Positions 40,975-52,000 of a stretch of 64,000 nucleotides of DNA are shown in pieces (positions within the stretch are counted from its first letter, which is position 1; each line of letters starts with the position of its first letter). The position numbers were made by a program, and so were the translations under genes. The notes beneath the pieces are model-generated. The model searched no databases, was not told the origin of the DNA, and saw only the letters and a list, made by a program, of their open reading frames with translations. Location: contig SIJG01000107.1 in the NCBI GenBank assembly GCA_023374025.1, forward strand, positions 298,827 to 362,826, read 5' to 3'. The DNA is from Heterodera schachtii. Taxonomy: Eukaryota > Nematoda > Chromadorea > Rhabditida > Heteroderidae.

Positions 40975-42059
40975 ATGTTCTATTCATTTTTATTTCTTAT
41001 TATATTCATCATTTTTTAATTCACATTTCAAATGCGATTCCATCAGTGAGTTAATTCATAAGGGTAATTAATTAGTTTAATCGTTTTTAATTAGGGAGAC
41101 GACAATATGCTAATTGCTTTTGTGAGAAATTATCAGAAAATGCAAATCAGCGAATATTCAAAGCAAAAATATGAGGCACACATTGGTATTATGCATTATA
41201 TGAGAAAGAAGTGGAAATGTGACAAAATTGATGAAAAGTTTGAAGAATATGAAAGGACAAAATGCCAAAAATACCGGAATTATTTGGACATTTTTACGAA
41301 TATTTTGGCAGAGAATACGCCGGAATGCCTACAGTAAAGCCAAAATTTGCATTTAAAAGAAAGCAAATTGAAAGTGTAGGGCCAATAATTTATGCGGTGA
41401 ATTGTCTGACCAAAATTTCGCAATTTTATTTTATAAAACGAATAGAATACAAATATAAATTAAACAAATTGTTTATGTCTAAGTTTGAACCTAAATTATT
41501 GAATGAGAAGAGATTGAATTATTTATTTAAATTTGAAAATGAAACAAAAATTGTCAATTAATGAAATGATTTTGCAATTGGCAATTGACACAGCGAATGA
41601 ATGGCAAACAAAAGAAAGTTTAGAAGAAATAATTCGACACAAAATTTTTGAAGAAAAATTAGGAGAAATGTTTAAAAGGGCGGAAGAAAGGGCAAAAAAA
41701 GACAATCCACGGAGAGCCATTGTAATATATAATGATAAGCATTGTATATTTAAGGATTCAAAATTCGATGATTCGTTGAAATGGGTGGGCTCCGCTTAAA
41801 TCATTTTCATTTTTTAAAATAATTTTCATATTTTGAATTTAGGTTGATAATTATTTATTTTCTGAATTTTTCAAAGGACAGACGACAAATGTTGAGAAAG
41901 TTTTACAGTTTAATGTTGAGTCCGATCTATGCAATTTGTATTCGGTAACAAAAAATTTTTGACAATGTGATGCAAATTGTGAATTTAAAACATATTGTAA
42001 TAAAGGCCGCAAAAATTCGCGCATTCTCTACGAATATTTATTTCGTCTTTACGCTGAAG
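40975..42059 (+). pseudogene. Locus U: family pseudogene, exons 1-3, mosaic with the L subtype
   Basis: Exon 1 40975-41045 is one base short (signal peptide frame lost after FLFLII). Exon 2 41095-41784 has two single-base frameshifts, one in LDIL(Y)EYL at about 41295 and one in FENETK at about 41545. Otherwise A1 (KCDKIDEKFEEYERTKC) and B1 are well kept. Exon 3 41843-42059 is of the divergent L subtype (VDNYLFSEFFKGQTTN...) with a stop in KNF-TGA and retains ILYEYLFRLYAEG plus a donor. Exon 4 is absent, replaced by an AGCGAAAA repeat. Its 5' half is closest to standard copies and its 3' half to L. Confidence 0.78.
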
Positions 42060-42063
42060 GTAT

Positions 42064-42300
42064 ATGTGTGACAGGGATGTTGCAAAGCGAAAAATAAAAA
42101 GCGAAAAGCGAAACCAAAATAAAAAGCGAAAAGCAAACCAAAATAAAAAGCGAAAAGGCGAAAGCGAAATGCCCAAAAATGCGAAAAGGCGAAAAGCGAA
42201 AAGGCGAAAAATTTTTACCAAAAATTAGATGAATTTGAAAATACTAAAAAAATTCGCCTTTTAATGCTTAGTCGGGGACCCCGGTCGGGGGATGACCTTA
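42064..42300. repeat. AGCGAAAA word-repeat, hAT-like end
   Basis: Starts CAGGGATGTTGCAAAGCGAA, then reiterates AAAAAGCGAAAAGCGAAACC-type words to about 42215. GC-rich CGGGGACCCCGGTCGGGGGA lies at 42273-42293. Resembles the other word-repeat MITEs; the right end is not defined. Confidence 0.45.
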
Positions 42301-42375
42301 TTGTCGCACAGTAATTTGAGTAAAATGTTTTCTGAATTGGTAACAACAATATGTTAAAAATATATTTTTGACCGA

Positions 42376-43682
42376 GCGGCGCCAATGTCCATTTTGCATG
42401 GCGGCGCAAGTGTCGAGGCGCAGATGTCATTTTGCATGGCGGCGCAAGTGTCGAGGCGCAAATGTCCATTTTGCATGGCGGCGCAAGTGTCGAGGCGCAA
42501 ATGTCCATTTTGCATGGCGGCGCAAGTGTCGAGGCGCAGATGTCATTTTGCATGGCGGCACAAGTGTCGAGGCGCAAATGTCCATTTTGCATGGCGGCGC
42601 AAGTGTCGAGGCGCAAATGTCATTTTGCATGGCGGCGTAAGTGTCGAGGCGCAAATGTCCATTTTGCATGGCGGCGCAAGTGTCGAGGCGCAAATGTCCA
42701 TTTTGCATGGCGGCGCAAGTGTCGAGGCGCAGATGTCATTTTGCATGGCGGCGCAAGTGTCGAGGCGCAAATGTCCATTTTGCATGGCGGCGCAAGTGTC
42801 GAGGCGCAGATGTCATTTTGCATGGCGGCGCAAGTGTCGAGGCGCAAATGTCCATTTTGCATGGCGGCGCAAGTGTCGAGGCGCAGATGTCATTTTGCAT
42901 GGCGGCGTAAGTGTCGAGGCGCAAATGTCCATTTTGCATGGCGGCGCAAGTGTCGAGGCGCAAATGTCATTTTGCATGGCGGCGTAAGTGTCGAGGCGCA
43001 AATGTCCATTTTGCATGGCGGCGCAAGTGTCGAGGCGCAAATGTCCATTTTGCATGGCGGCGCAAGTGTCGAGGCGCAGATGTCATTTTGCATGGCGGCG
43101 CAAGTGTCGAGGCGCAAATGTCCATTTTGCATGGCGGCGCAAGTGTCGAGGCGCAGATGTCATTTTGCATGGCGGCGCAAGTGTCGAGGCGCAAATGTCC
43201 ATTTTGCATGGCGGCGTAAGTGTCGAGGCGCAAATGTCCATTTTGCATGGCGGCGCAAGTGTCGAGGCGCAAATGTCCATTTTGCATGGCGGCGCAGGTG
43301 TCGAGGCGCAGATGTCATTTTGCATGGCGGCGCAAGTGTCGAGGCGCAAATCTCCATTTTGCATGGCGGCGCAAGTGTCGAGGCGCAAATGTCCATTTTG
43401 CATGGCGGCGCAAGTGTCGAGGCGCAGATGTCATTTTGCATGGCGGCGCAAGTGTCGAGGCGCAGATGTCATTTTGCATGGCGGCGCAAGTGTCGAGGCG
43501 CAAATGTCATTTTGCATGGCGGCGCAAGTGTCGAGGCGCAAATGTCCATTTTGCATGGCGGCGCAAGTGTCGAGGCGCAGATGTCATTTTGCATGGCGGC
43601 GCAAGTGTCGAGGCGCAGATGTCATTTTGCATGGCGGCGCAAGTGTCGAGGCGCAAATGTCCATTTTGCATGGCGGCGCAAA
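42376..43682. repeat. GC-rich 38/39-bp minisatellite (about 34 units)
   Basis: Two unit types alternate irregularly. The 39-bp type is CGCAAATGTCCATTTTGC plus ATGGCGGCGCAAGTGTCGAGG in two parts; the 38-bp type has CGCAGATGTCATTTTGC. Occasional variants (GTAAGTG, CAGGTG, AATCTCC) mark sub-blocks. The unit has no stop codon in most frames on either strand, which creates long spurious open frames (up to 440 codons). GC content is far above the surroundings. No flanking target duplication seen. Confidence 0.92.
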
Positions 43683-44274
43683 AGTCGCAACCGGTATCGG
43701 TTTTTGTCATGGAAAAGCGGTAAAAAACCGGTACTACCAATGCTTCTTACTTAAGCAGTCTAACAGAAGAAATGGAAAAATACTGTTCTCTATTTTTGCC
43801 AGTGCTTTGGCGCATTCCATTTATTTCATTTTTTCTAAATTCTTCATTACCCCCCCCCCCACCCTCACCAGAGTTGCAATGTTATGAATAATTAAATTTA
43901 TTTGGAAAAATTGCTAAAAAATTATATAATTTTCGGAGAAAATGCCAACAGTTCAATTATCCTTTCCAGTTTGGGAAAAATAAATGCAAATTGTGCCAAT
44001 GGCATTCATTGGATTTGCCTTTGTCGTTTGCTGGTGTTTCACAAACGGATTCACTTTTTCTTTCATTGCACTTTTTATTTAGATTTGCACGAGCTTTTTA
44101 AAAACCAAGATACTTACATATGCACTCAAAAAATATTATTTTTCCAAACAAAATTTATCAAAATAAAATAAAATATAAAAAAAGAAAAGGGAAAGGAAAA
44201 TAACTAAACAAACAAAAAAGTGAAAATTGGGAAAGATTGAATCATTCGAAAGAAAGGGGAAAAATTTTTAAAAA
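43683..44274. other. Intergenic after the minisatellite
   Basis: 43690-43735 has CCGGTATCGGTTTTT...AAAAACCGGTAC, a short inverted repeat, and 43848-43862 is a poly-C run. The frame 43902-44171 has no recognisable domain. 44170-44275 is probably 3' UTR of locus V. Confidence 0.4.
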
Positions 44275-46100
44275 TCAGAAAGAGTCAATCATTTTTTGAA
44301 AAGATTTTTTATGAAGTAAAAAATGGCGACGAAATGAAAGAAAAGTGCCAAATTTATCATAATATTCATCTCTCAGATGTTCTTTTTCTTCAATGTTTGC
44401 CGCATTTTTAATTGCTTTTTCTAATTTATCATTTTCTAATTTGGCTTTTTCTTTCGTATTTGCATACATTTTTTTCATTTTTTGTTCAAATTCTTTCCGA
44501 ATTTTTTCAATGTCCGTTTGTCCTTTTAAAATTTGTTTGCCCTTTTGAATAATTTTATAGGAAAAATTGGTCCCTTCAATTTCAAAATTTAATTCCTCCT
44601 CATTTACCAATTTTTTTTCGTCTTTTTCCCAAAACAAGTTTGTATGGTAATTCAGATTTTTGACAACTTGAATTAAACTGCGTGGGTATTTCCCTCCTAT
44701 AATAAATATTGGCTTCACCAATGGTGGCAATTGTTTCGATGCCTTCGGGTTTTTAGCTTAATACATTTTTGTCATAATTATTTTGATAAATGAAAGATTA
44801 AAATAACGTAAAATTCAAACAAACCTTCAGCATACAGTCGGAATAAATATTCATATAAAATGTTTCGATATTTTTGACATTTTTCTTTAAATTCCTTCCC
44901 AATTTTCTTACAGTGCCATTTCTTTTGCATCAAATACAAAAGGCCAAGATGGGCTTCATATTTTTGAGTGAAATGCTTGTTCATTTTCTCAATTTCGTAT
45001 AATCCAAAATTGATCATGACTCTATCATTGCCATAAATATTTCCTTTTTCTTTAATTTGAAATAAATAATTTGAATATTCTTTGGCCATCTTAAAAAATT
45101 TCCCAAAATTTGTCGCTAAACCTTTGACAAATTCCAAAAACAAAGCATCTTCAGTCTAAATTTTGAACTTATATTATTATTTCAATGAATGTTAAGGCTC
45201 ACCCATTTACTTTCATCATCGAATTTTAGTCCCACAATTATCCAATGCTTGTCATTATTAATTGTATTTATATCTCGTTCATCATCTACTCCTCCTTCTT
45301 CTTCGTCTTCTTCTTCTTCTCCTCCTCCTTCTTCTTCTTCGTCTTCTTCTCCTTCTTCTTCTTCGTCTTCTTTTGCCCTTTCTTTCGCTTTTTTGAACAT
45401 TTCCCTCAAATTTTTTTCAAATGTTTGTCGGATTATTCCTTCCAAACTTTCATTTGTTTGGCATTCATTCGCTGTGTCAATTGCCAATTGCAAAATCATT
45501 TCACTAATTGGCAATTTTGGTTCATTTTTCTTTTTTATTTCATAATTCAATCGCTTTTCATTCAACAATTTTGGTTCAAAAAAATGATAGAACAAATAGT
45601 CTAATTTATATTGATCATATTGTCCTTTGTGAAAATAAAATTGTGAAATTCTGACAAGACAATTCAACGCATAAATTATTGGCCCATTAATTTCAATTTT
45701 ATTTTTAAACACAAATTTTGGCTTTACTGTTGGAATTCCGGCGTATTCTCTGCATAAATATTCGTACAAAATGTCCAAATATTTGCGATATTTTTTACAT
45801 TCTGTCCGTTCATATTCTTCAAATTCCTCCTCAATTTTCTCACATTCCCAATTCTTTCTCATATAATACATAAGGCCAAGGTGAACCTCATATTTCTGCT
45901 TTGAATATTCACTAATTTGCGTTTCTTGATGACCTTTCATAAGTGCAATTAGCATATTGTCCTCGCCCTAATTATTTAAATGGATTTGTAAAATTCATTT
46001 CACTAATTAATTAACTCACCGATGGATTTGCATTTGAAAATGGAAATAAAAATTGAAGAACAATAATAAGAAGGGGTAAAATAAAAAAAGAGTAGAACAT
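44275..46100 (-). CDS. Locus V: intact four-exon secreted ABAB-family protein with acidic insert (about 552 aa)
   Basis: Exon 1 46100-46020 (27-aa signal peptide, ...PFSNANPS). Exon 2 45967-45203 (255 codons). Exon 3 45155-44825. Exon 4 44756-44275. Phases are 0/0/1 and the joined frame is open; introns are 52, 47 and 68 bp. A1 has ECEKIEEEFEEYERTEC (C-x14-C). B1 ends in a helix followed by a Glu/Asp-rich insert at residues 227-258, made by a GAA/GAG/GAC repeat (DNA about 45285-45380). A2 has the short C-x10-C form (CKKIGKEFKEKC) and lacks KYLD before ILYEYL. Exon 4 ends LSFRRHF...KMIDSF instead of ISSPFS because of a 4-nt TTTC duplication near the end. Secretion is inferred; function unknown. 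Class 1 promoter at 46282-46440. Confidence 0.85.
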
Positions 46101-46281
46101 TATTTTTCTCTTTAAAAAATGATAAAATAAAAATTTTGTTTTTTAAAAAGATAATTAAAAAAAAATTATTCGAAATTAACTTATCACAATCTATTAAATA
46201 AATATATTTATAAAATATAAATTAAAAAAAAAGATATTTGAAATTAACTAAAATAATTATGAAAATGAAAAATGGGAAATC

Positions 46282-46440
46282 ATACAGCCTTATATTTATT
46301 ATATTGAATAATAATTGCAATAATTAAAAAATTAGGATTGTCATCAGTAGGATTATCCAAATCTACTTAATATAATTAAAAATGTGGATCGATACAAGTA
46401 GGATTATCCAAATCACTTAATATAATTTTTTATATACTAA
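46282..46440 (-). promoter_or_regulatory. Class 1 family promoter of locus V
   Basis: Minus-strand core with AATAAATATAAGGCTGTATG at about 46303-46284. Upstream are two short modules (TTGGATAATCCTACTGATGA and TTGGATAATCCTACTTGTAT). Confidence 0.55.
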
Positions 46441-46489
46441 AGAACGATGCAATAATTAATTTATTCAATATTTATGCCTTATTATGGAA

Positions 46490-46615
46490 TTATGTTCAAA
46501 AGAAGTTAATTTCTGTCGTCAAAATTCTGAATAAAATTTCGAAATGTTTTTGGAAAAAGGTTAATAATACAATGATAAGTTTGGCACTTTCATTTCGTCG
46601 CCATTTTCATAATAT
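46490..46615 (+). pseudogene. Locus X: internally deleted exon-4 fragment
   Basis: KLISVVKILNKISKCFWKKV-like sequence (closest to locus Y exon 4, KLISVISSFNEISKYYWEK), joined after about 70 bp to the family C-terminus KFGTFISSPFS. The middle is deleted and no exons 1-3 are present. Confidence 0.6.
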
Positions 46616-46889
46616 TTTGTTTGTCAAAAAATCCATGTTCTTCTGCTCTTCATTTCCTTAGTTCCTGTTTATTTTAGCGCATTTCAATGGCTTGGAGTTA
46701 GAGGTAAAGCAACAAAAAAAAACGGCCTTTTGATTTTTCACTCTTCCCTCATATTTTTATAATAAACCACATTTTCAAATGCTTTTTTTATGAATAAATT
46801 TTGAACACGCTAAATTTTGTAAATATTTTGGGAGATATTCAAATTACTCTTAGTTTTATTTTTTTCTTCATTTAACAGTTCTTTATTTT
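46616..46889. other. 3' flank of fragment X
   Basis: Contains AAAAAATCCATGTTCTTCTGC, similar to other family 3' flanks. AT-rich, with no gene. Confidence 0.35.
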
Positions 46890-46964
46890 TTTTTATTTTA
46901 TCTTCCTCATATTAAGTAAAATAAGATTTGGATAATCCTACTTCGGTTTATGATAATACAATAA

Positions 46965-48385
46965 AATAAATATATTAAGAGAATTTGGGTAATCCTACTG
47001 ATGGTCAATCCCAAATTTTTTAAATATTGTCTCATTATTTAATATAATAAACAAATATATTAAGTAGATTTGGGTAATCCTACTGCTGATGGTCAATCCC
47101 AAATTTTTTAAATATTACATGATATTTAATATAATAAACAAAATATTAAGTAGATTTGGGTAATCCTACTGATGATCAATCCTAAATTTTTTAAATATTG
47201 TCTCATTATTTAATATAATAAACAAATATATTAAGTAGATTTGGGTAATCCTACTGCTGATGGTCAATCCCAAATTTTTTAAATATTACATGATATTTAA
47301 TATAATAAACAAAATATTAAGTAGATTTGGGTAATCCTACTGATGATCAATCCTAAATTTTTTAAATATTGTCTCATTATTTAATATAATAAACAAATAT
47401 ATTAAGTAGATTTGGGTAATCCTACTGCTGATGGTCAATCCCAAATTTTTTAAATATTACATGATATTTAATATAATAAACAAAATATTAAGTAGATTTG
47501 GGTAATCCTACTGATGATCAATCCTAAATTTTTTAAATATTGTCTCATTATTTAATATAATAAACAAATATATTAAGTAGATTTGGGTAATCCTACTGCT
47601 GATGGTCAATCCCAAATTTTTTAAATATTACATGATATTTAATATAATAAACAAAATATTAAGTAGATTTGGGTAATCCTACTGATGATCAATCCTAAAT
47701 TTTTTAAATATTGTCTCATTATTTAATATAATAAACAAATATATTAAGTAGATTTGGGTAATCCTACTGCTGATGGTCAATCCCAAATTTTTTAAATATT
47801 ACATGATATTTAATATAATAAACAAAATATTAAGTAGATTTGGGTAATCCTACTGATGATCAATCCTAAATTTTTTAAATATTGTCTCATTATTTAATAT
47901 AATAAACAAATATATTAAGTAGATTTGGGTAATCCTACTGCTGATGGTCAATCCCAAATTTTTTAAATATTACATGATATTTAATATAATAAACAAAATA
48001 TTAAGTAGATTTGGATAATCCTACTGATGATCAATCCTAAATTTTTTAAATATTGTCTCATTATTTAATATAATAAACAAATATATTAAGTAGATTTGGG
48101 TAATCCTACTGCTGATGGTCAATCCCAAATTTTTTAAATATTACATGCTATTTAATATAATAAACAAAATATTAAGTAGATTTGGGTAATCCTACTGATG
48201 ATCAATCCTAAATTTTTTAAATATTGTCTCATTATTTAATATAATAAACAAATATATTAAGTAGATTTGGGTAATCCTACTGCTGATGGTCAATCCCAAA
48301 TTTTTTAAATATTACATGATATTTAATATAATAAAAAAATATTAAGTAGATTTGGGTAATCCTACTGATGATAAATCTCAAATTT
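46965..48385 (+). repeat. 171-bp dimer satellite made from the class 1 promoter module
   Basis: Alternating 85/86-bp monomers, one with CTGCTGATGGTCAATCCC and TACATGATATTTAATA, the other with CTGATGATCAATCCTAAA and TGTCTCATTATTTAATA. The dimer period is exactly 171 bp (CTGCTGATGG at 47083, 47254 and 47425), giving about 8 near-identical dimers with only a few substitutions. Every monomer contains AGATTTGGGTAATCCTACTG, the class 1 module. The array ends just upstream of locus Z, where the ordinary 2-4-copy promoter would be. Confidence 0.9.
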
Positions 48386-48500
48386 TTTAGACATTGCATC
48401 GTTAATAATAAACAATTTATAATAAACAAATAAGGGATTTTGGATGATTCTACTTATAATTATAATATAAAAGAAAATTTTATTATTTGTATGATTTTCC
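48386..48500 (+). promoter_or_regulatory. Degenerate class 1 core upstream of locus Z
   Basis: TAATATAAAAGAAAATTTTA followed by TTGTATGATTTTCCATTTTC aligns with the core (TATAAGGCTGTGTGATTTTCC) and post-core sequence of intact loci, but the TATAAGGC word is degraded. Confidence 0.4.
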
Positions 48501-48603
48501 ATTTTCTTTATAATTACTTTAAAGTATTGAAAAATAAAATAATTTTTTTATATATAATTTTTATTATAATTATTTATATATTATCTAATTCCTTAATTTA
48601 ATC

Positions 48604-49006
48604 CCATTTCAATTTATTATTCATCTTTCTTTAATTCACATTTTAAATGCAATTCCATCAGTGAGTTAATTAATCAGGGTTTAGTTTCTCTAATTATTTT
48701 TAATTAGAGAGACGACAAACACTAATTGCATTTGTTAGAAATGATCAGAAAATACAAATCAGCAAATATTCATACCATTTCAATTTATTATTCATCTTTC
48801 TTTAATTCACATTTTAAATGCAATTCCATCAGTGAGTTAATTAATCAGGGTTTAATTTCTCTAATTATTTTTAATTAGAGAGACGACAAAACACTAATTG
48901 CATTTGTTAGAAATGATCAGAAAATACAAATCAGCAAATATTCAAAGCAGAAATATGAGACATACCTTGGCATTTTATATTTTATAATAAAGAATTGGGA
49001 ATTAGT
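48604..49006 (+). pseudogene. Locus Z: exon 1-intron 1-exon 2 start, tandemly duplicated, cut by satellite
   Basis: A signal-peptide-like exon 1 without a start codon (...HLSLIHILNAIPS, donor GTGAGT at 48661), intron 1 and the first codons of exon 2 are present twice, 171 bp apart (exon-1 ends at 48660 and 48831). The second exon 2 continues (RNDQKIQISKYSKQKYETYL, GILYFI) with a TAA and stops at KNW, where the 31-bp satellite starts (about 49007). Confidence 0.75.
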
Positions 49007-52000
49007 CAGGGGACGGTTTAGTCTGGCCGTTTTAGTCAGGAGGTCGTTTTAGTCTGGCCGTTTTAGTCAGGGCGTCGTTTTAGTCTGGCCGTTTTAGTCA
49101 GGAGGTCGTTTTAGTCTGGCCGTTTTAGTCAGGGGGTCGTTTTAGTCTGGCCGTTTTAGTCAGGAGGTCGTTTTAGTCTGGCCGTTTTAGTCAGGGGACG
49201 GTTTAGTCTGGCCGTTTTAGTCAGGAGGTCGTTTTAGTCTGGCCGTTTTAGTCAGGGGACGGTTTAGTCTGGCCGTTTTAGTCAGGGGACGGTTTAGTCT
49301 GGCCGTTTTAGTCAGGAGGTCGTTTTAGTCTGGCCGTTTTAGTCAGGAGGTCGTTTTAGTCTGGCCGTTTTAGTCAGGGGGTCGTTTTAGTCTGGCCGTT
49401 TTAGTCAGGAGGTCGTTTTAGTCTGGCCGTTTTAGTCAGGGGACGGTTTAGTCTGGCCGTTTTAGTCAGGAGGTCGTTTTAGTCTGGCCGTTTTAGTCAG
49501 GGCGTCGTTTTAGTCTGGCCGTTTTAGTCAGGAGGTCGTTTTAGTCTGGCCGTTTAGTCAAGGGGTCGTTTTAGTCTGGCCGTTTTAGTCAGGAGGGTCG
49601 TTTTAGTCTGGCCGTTTTAGTCAGGGGTCGGTTTAGTCTGGCCGTTTTAGTCAGGAGGTCGTTTTAGTCTGGCCGTTTTAGTCAGGGGGCGGTTTAGTCT
49701 GGCCGTTTTAGTCAGGGGACGGTTTAGTCTGGCCGTTTTAGTCAGGAGGGTCGTTTTAGTCTGGCCGTTTTAGTCAGGAGGGTCGTTTTAGTCTGGCCGT
49801 TTTAGTCAGGGGGTCGTTTTAGTCTGGCCGTTTTAGTCAGGAGGTCGTTTTAGTCTGGCCGTTTTAGTCAGGGGACGGTTTAGTCTGGCCGTTTTAGTCA
49901 GGAGGTCGTTTTAGTCTGGCCGTTTAGTCAGGGCGTCGTTTTAGTCTGGCCGTTTTAGTCAGGAGGTCGTTTTAGTCTGGGCGTCGTTTTAGTCTGGCCG
50001 TTTTAGTCAGGAGGTCGTTTTAGTCTGGCCGTTTTAGTCAGGGGGTCGTTTTAGTCTGGCCGTTTAGTCAGGAGGTCGTTTTAGTCTGGCCGTTTTAGTC
50101 AGGGGACGGTTTAGTCTGGCCGTTTTAGTCAGGAGGTCGTTTTAGTCTGGCCGTTTTAGTCAGGGGACGGTTTAGTCTGGCCGTTTTAGGTCAGGGGACG
50201 GTTTTAGTCTGGCCGTTTTAGTCAGGAGTTCGTTTGAGTCTGGCCGTTTTAGTCAGAGGTCGTTTTAGTCTGGCCGTTTTAGTCAGGGGGTCGGTTTAGT
50301 CTGGCCGTTTTTAGTCAGGGAGTCGTTTTAGTCTGGCCGTTTTAGTCAGGGCGGTTTAGTCTGGCCGTTTTAGTCAGGAGGTCGTTTTAGTCTGGCCGTT
50401 TTAGTCAGGAGGTCGTTTTAGTCTGGCCGTTTTAGTCAGGAGGTCGTTTTAGTCTGGCCGTTTTAGTCAGGGGACGGTTTAGTCTGGCCGTTTATAGTCA
50501 GGAGGACGTTTTAGTCTGGCCGTTTTAGTCAGGGCGTCGTTTTAGTCTGGCCGTTTTAGTCAGGAGGTCGTTTTAGTCTTGGCCGTTTTAGTCAAGGGGT
50601 CGTTTTAGTCTGGCCGTTTTAGTCAGGAGGTCGTTTTAGTCTGGCCGTTTTAGTCAGGGGTCGGTTTAGTTACTGGCCGTTTTAGTCAGGAGGTCGTTTT
50701 AGTCTGGCCGTTTTAGTCAGGGATCGATTTAGTTGCGTTATTTAGTAGACTGGCAGTTTTAGTCATGAGGTCGTTTTATTCTGGCCGTTTAGTCAGGAGG
50801 TCGTTTTAAGTATTGGACGTATTAAGTAATGGGATCGTTTATAGTCATCCATTTGTTTTAGTCATGTATTGTATATTAGTCTGGCCGTTTTAGTCATGTG
50901 GATCAATCTATAGTCTGGCCTTTTTAGTCAGGGTCGTTTTATCTGGCCGTTTTAGTCATTAGTCAGGGGTTTCGGTTTAGTCTGGCCGTTTTAGTCAGGG
51001 GGTCGTTTTAGTCTGGCCGTTTTAGTCAGGGGGTCGGTTTAGTCTGGCCGTTTTAGTCAGGGGGGTCGGCTTAGTCTGGCCGTTTTAGTCAGGGGGTCGT
51101 TTAGTCTGGCCGTTTTAGTCAGGGCGTCGTTTAGTCTGGCCGTTTTAGTCAGGGAGCGGTTTTAGTCTGCCGTTTTAGTCAGGGGCGTCGTTTTAGTCTG
51201 GCCGTTTTTAGTCAGGAGGTCGTTTTAGTCTGGCCGTTTTAGTCAGGGGTACGTTTTAGTCTGGCCGTTTTAGTCAGGAGGTCGTTTTAGTCTGGCCCGT
51301 TTTAGTCAGGAGGTCGTTTTAGTCTGGCCGTTTTAGTCAGGGGACGGTTTAGTCTGGCCGTTTTCAGTCAGGGAGTCGTTTAGTCTGGCCGTTTTAGTCA
51401 GGAGGTCGTTTTAGTCTGGCCGTTTTAGTCAGGGGGTCGTTTTAGTCCTGGCGTTTTAGTCAGGACGGTCGTTTAGTCTGGCCGTTTTAGTCAGGGGACG
51501 GTTTTAGTCTGGCCGTTTAGTCAGGAGGGTCGTTTTAGTCTGGCCGTTTTAGTCAGGAGCGTCGTTTAGTCTGGCCGTTTTAGTCATGGAGGTCGTTTTA
51601 GTCTGGCCGTTTTAGTCAGGATGTCGTTTTAGTCTGGCCGTTTAGTCAGGAGGTCGTTTTAGTCTTGGCCGTTTTAGTCAGGGGTCGGTTTAGTCTGGCC
51701 GTTTTAGTCAGGAGGCGTTTTAGTCTGGCCGTTTTAGTCAGGGGTACGGTTTAGTCTGGCCGTTTTAGTCAGGAGGTCGTTTTAGTCTGGGCCGTTTTAG
51801 TCAGGGGTCGTTTTAGTCTGGCCGTTTTAGTCAGGAGGTCGGTTTAGTCTGGCCGTTTTAGTCAGGGGCCGTTTTAGTCTGGCCGTTTTAGTCAGGAGGA
51901 TCGTTTAGTCTGGCCGTTTTAGTCAGGAGGGTCGTTTTAGTCTGGCCGTTTTAGTCAGGGGGACGGTTTAGTCTGGCCGTTTTAGTCAGGGGGTCGTTTT

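Noticed and set aside
42432..43754. Long open frames (up to 440 codons) on both strands
   Set aside because: They are produced by the 38/39-bp GC-rich minisatellite, whose unit lacks stops in nearly all frames. Frames change between units and no start, splice or domain signal supports a protein.
47083..47425. Relation of the 171-bp dimer to primate alpha satellite
   Set aside because: Only the period agrees; the sequence is the local promoter module.
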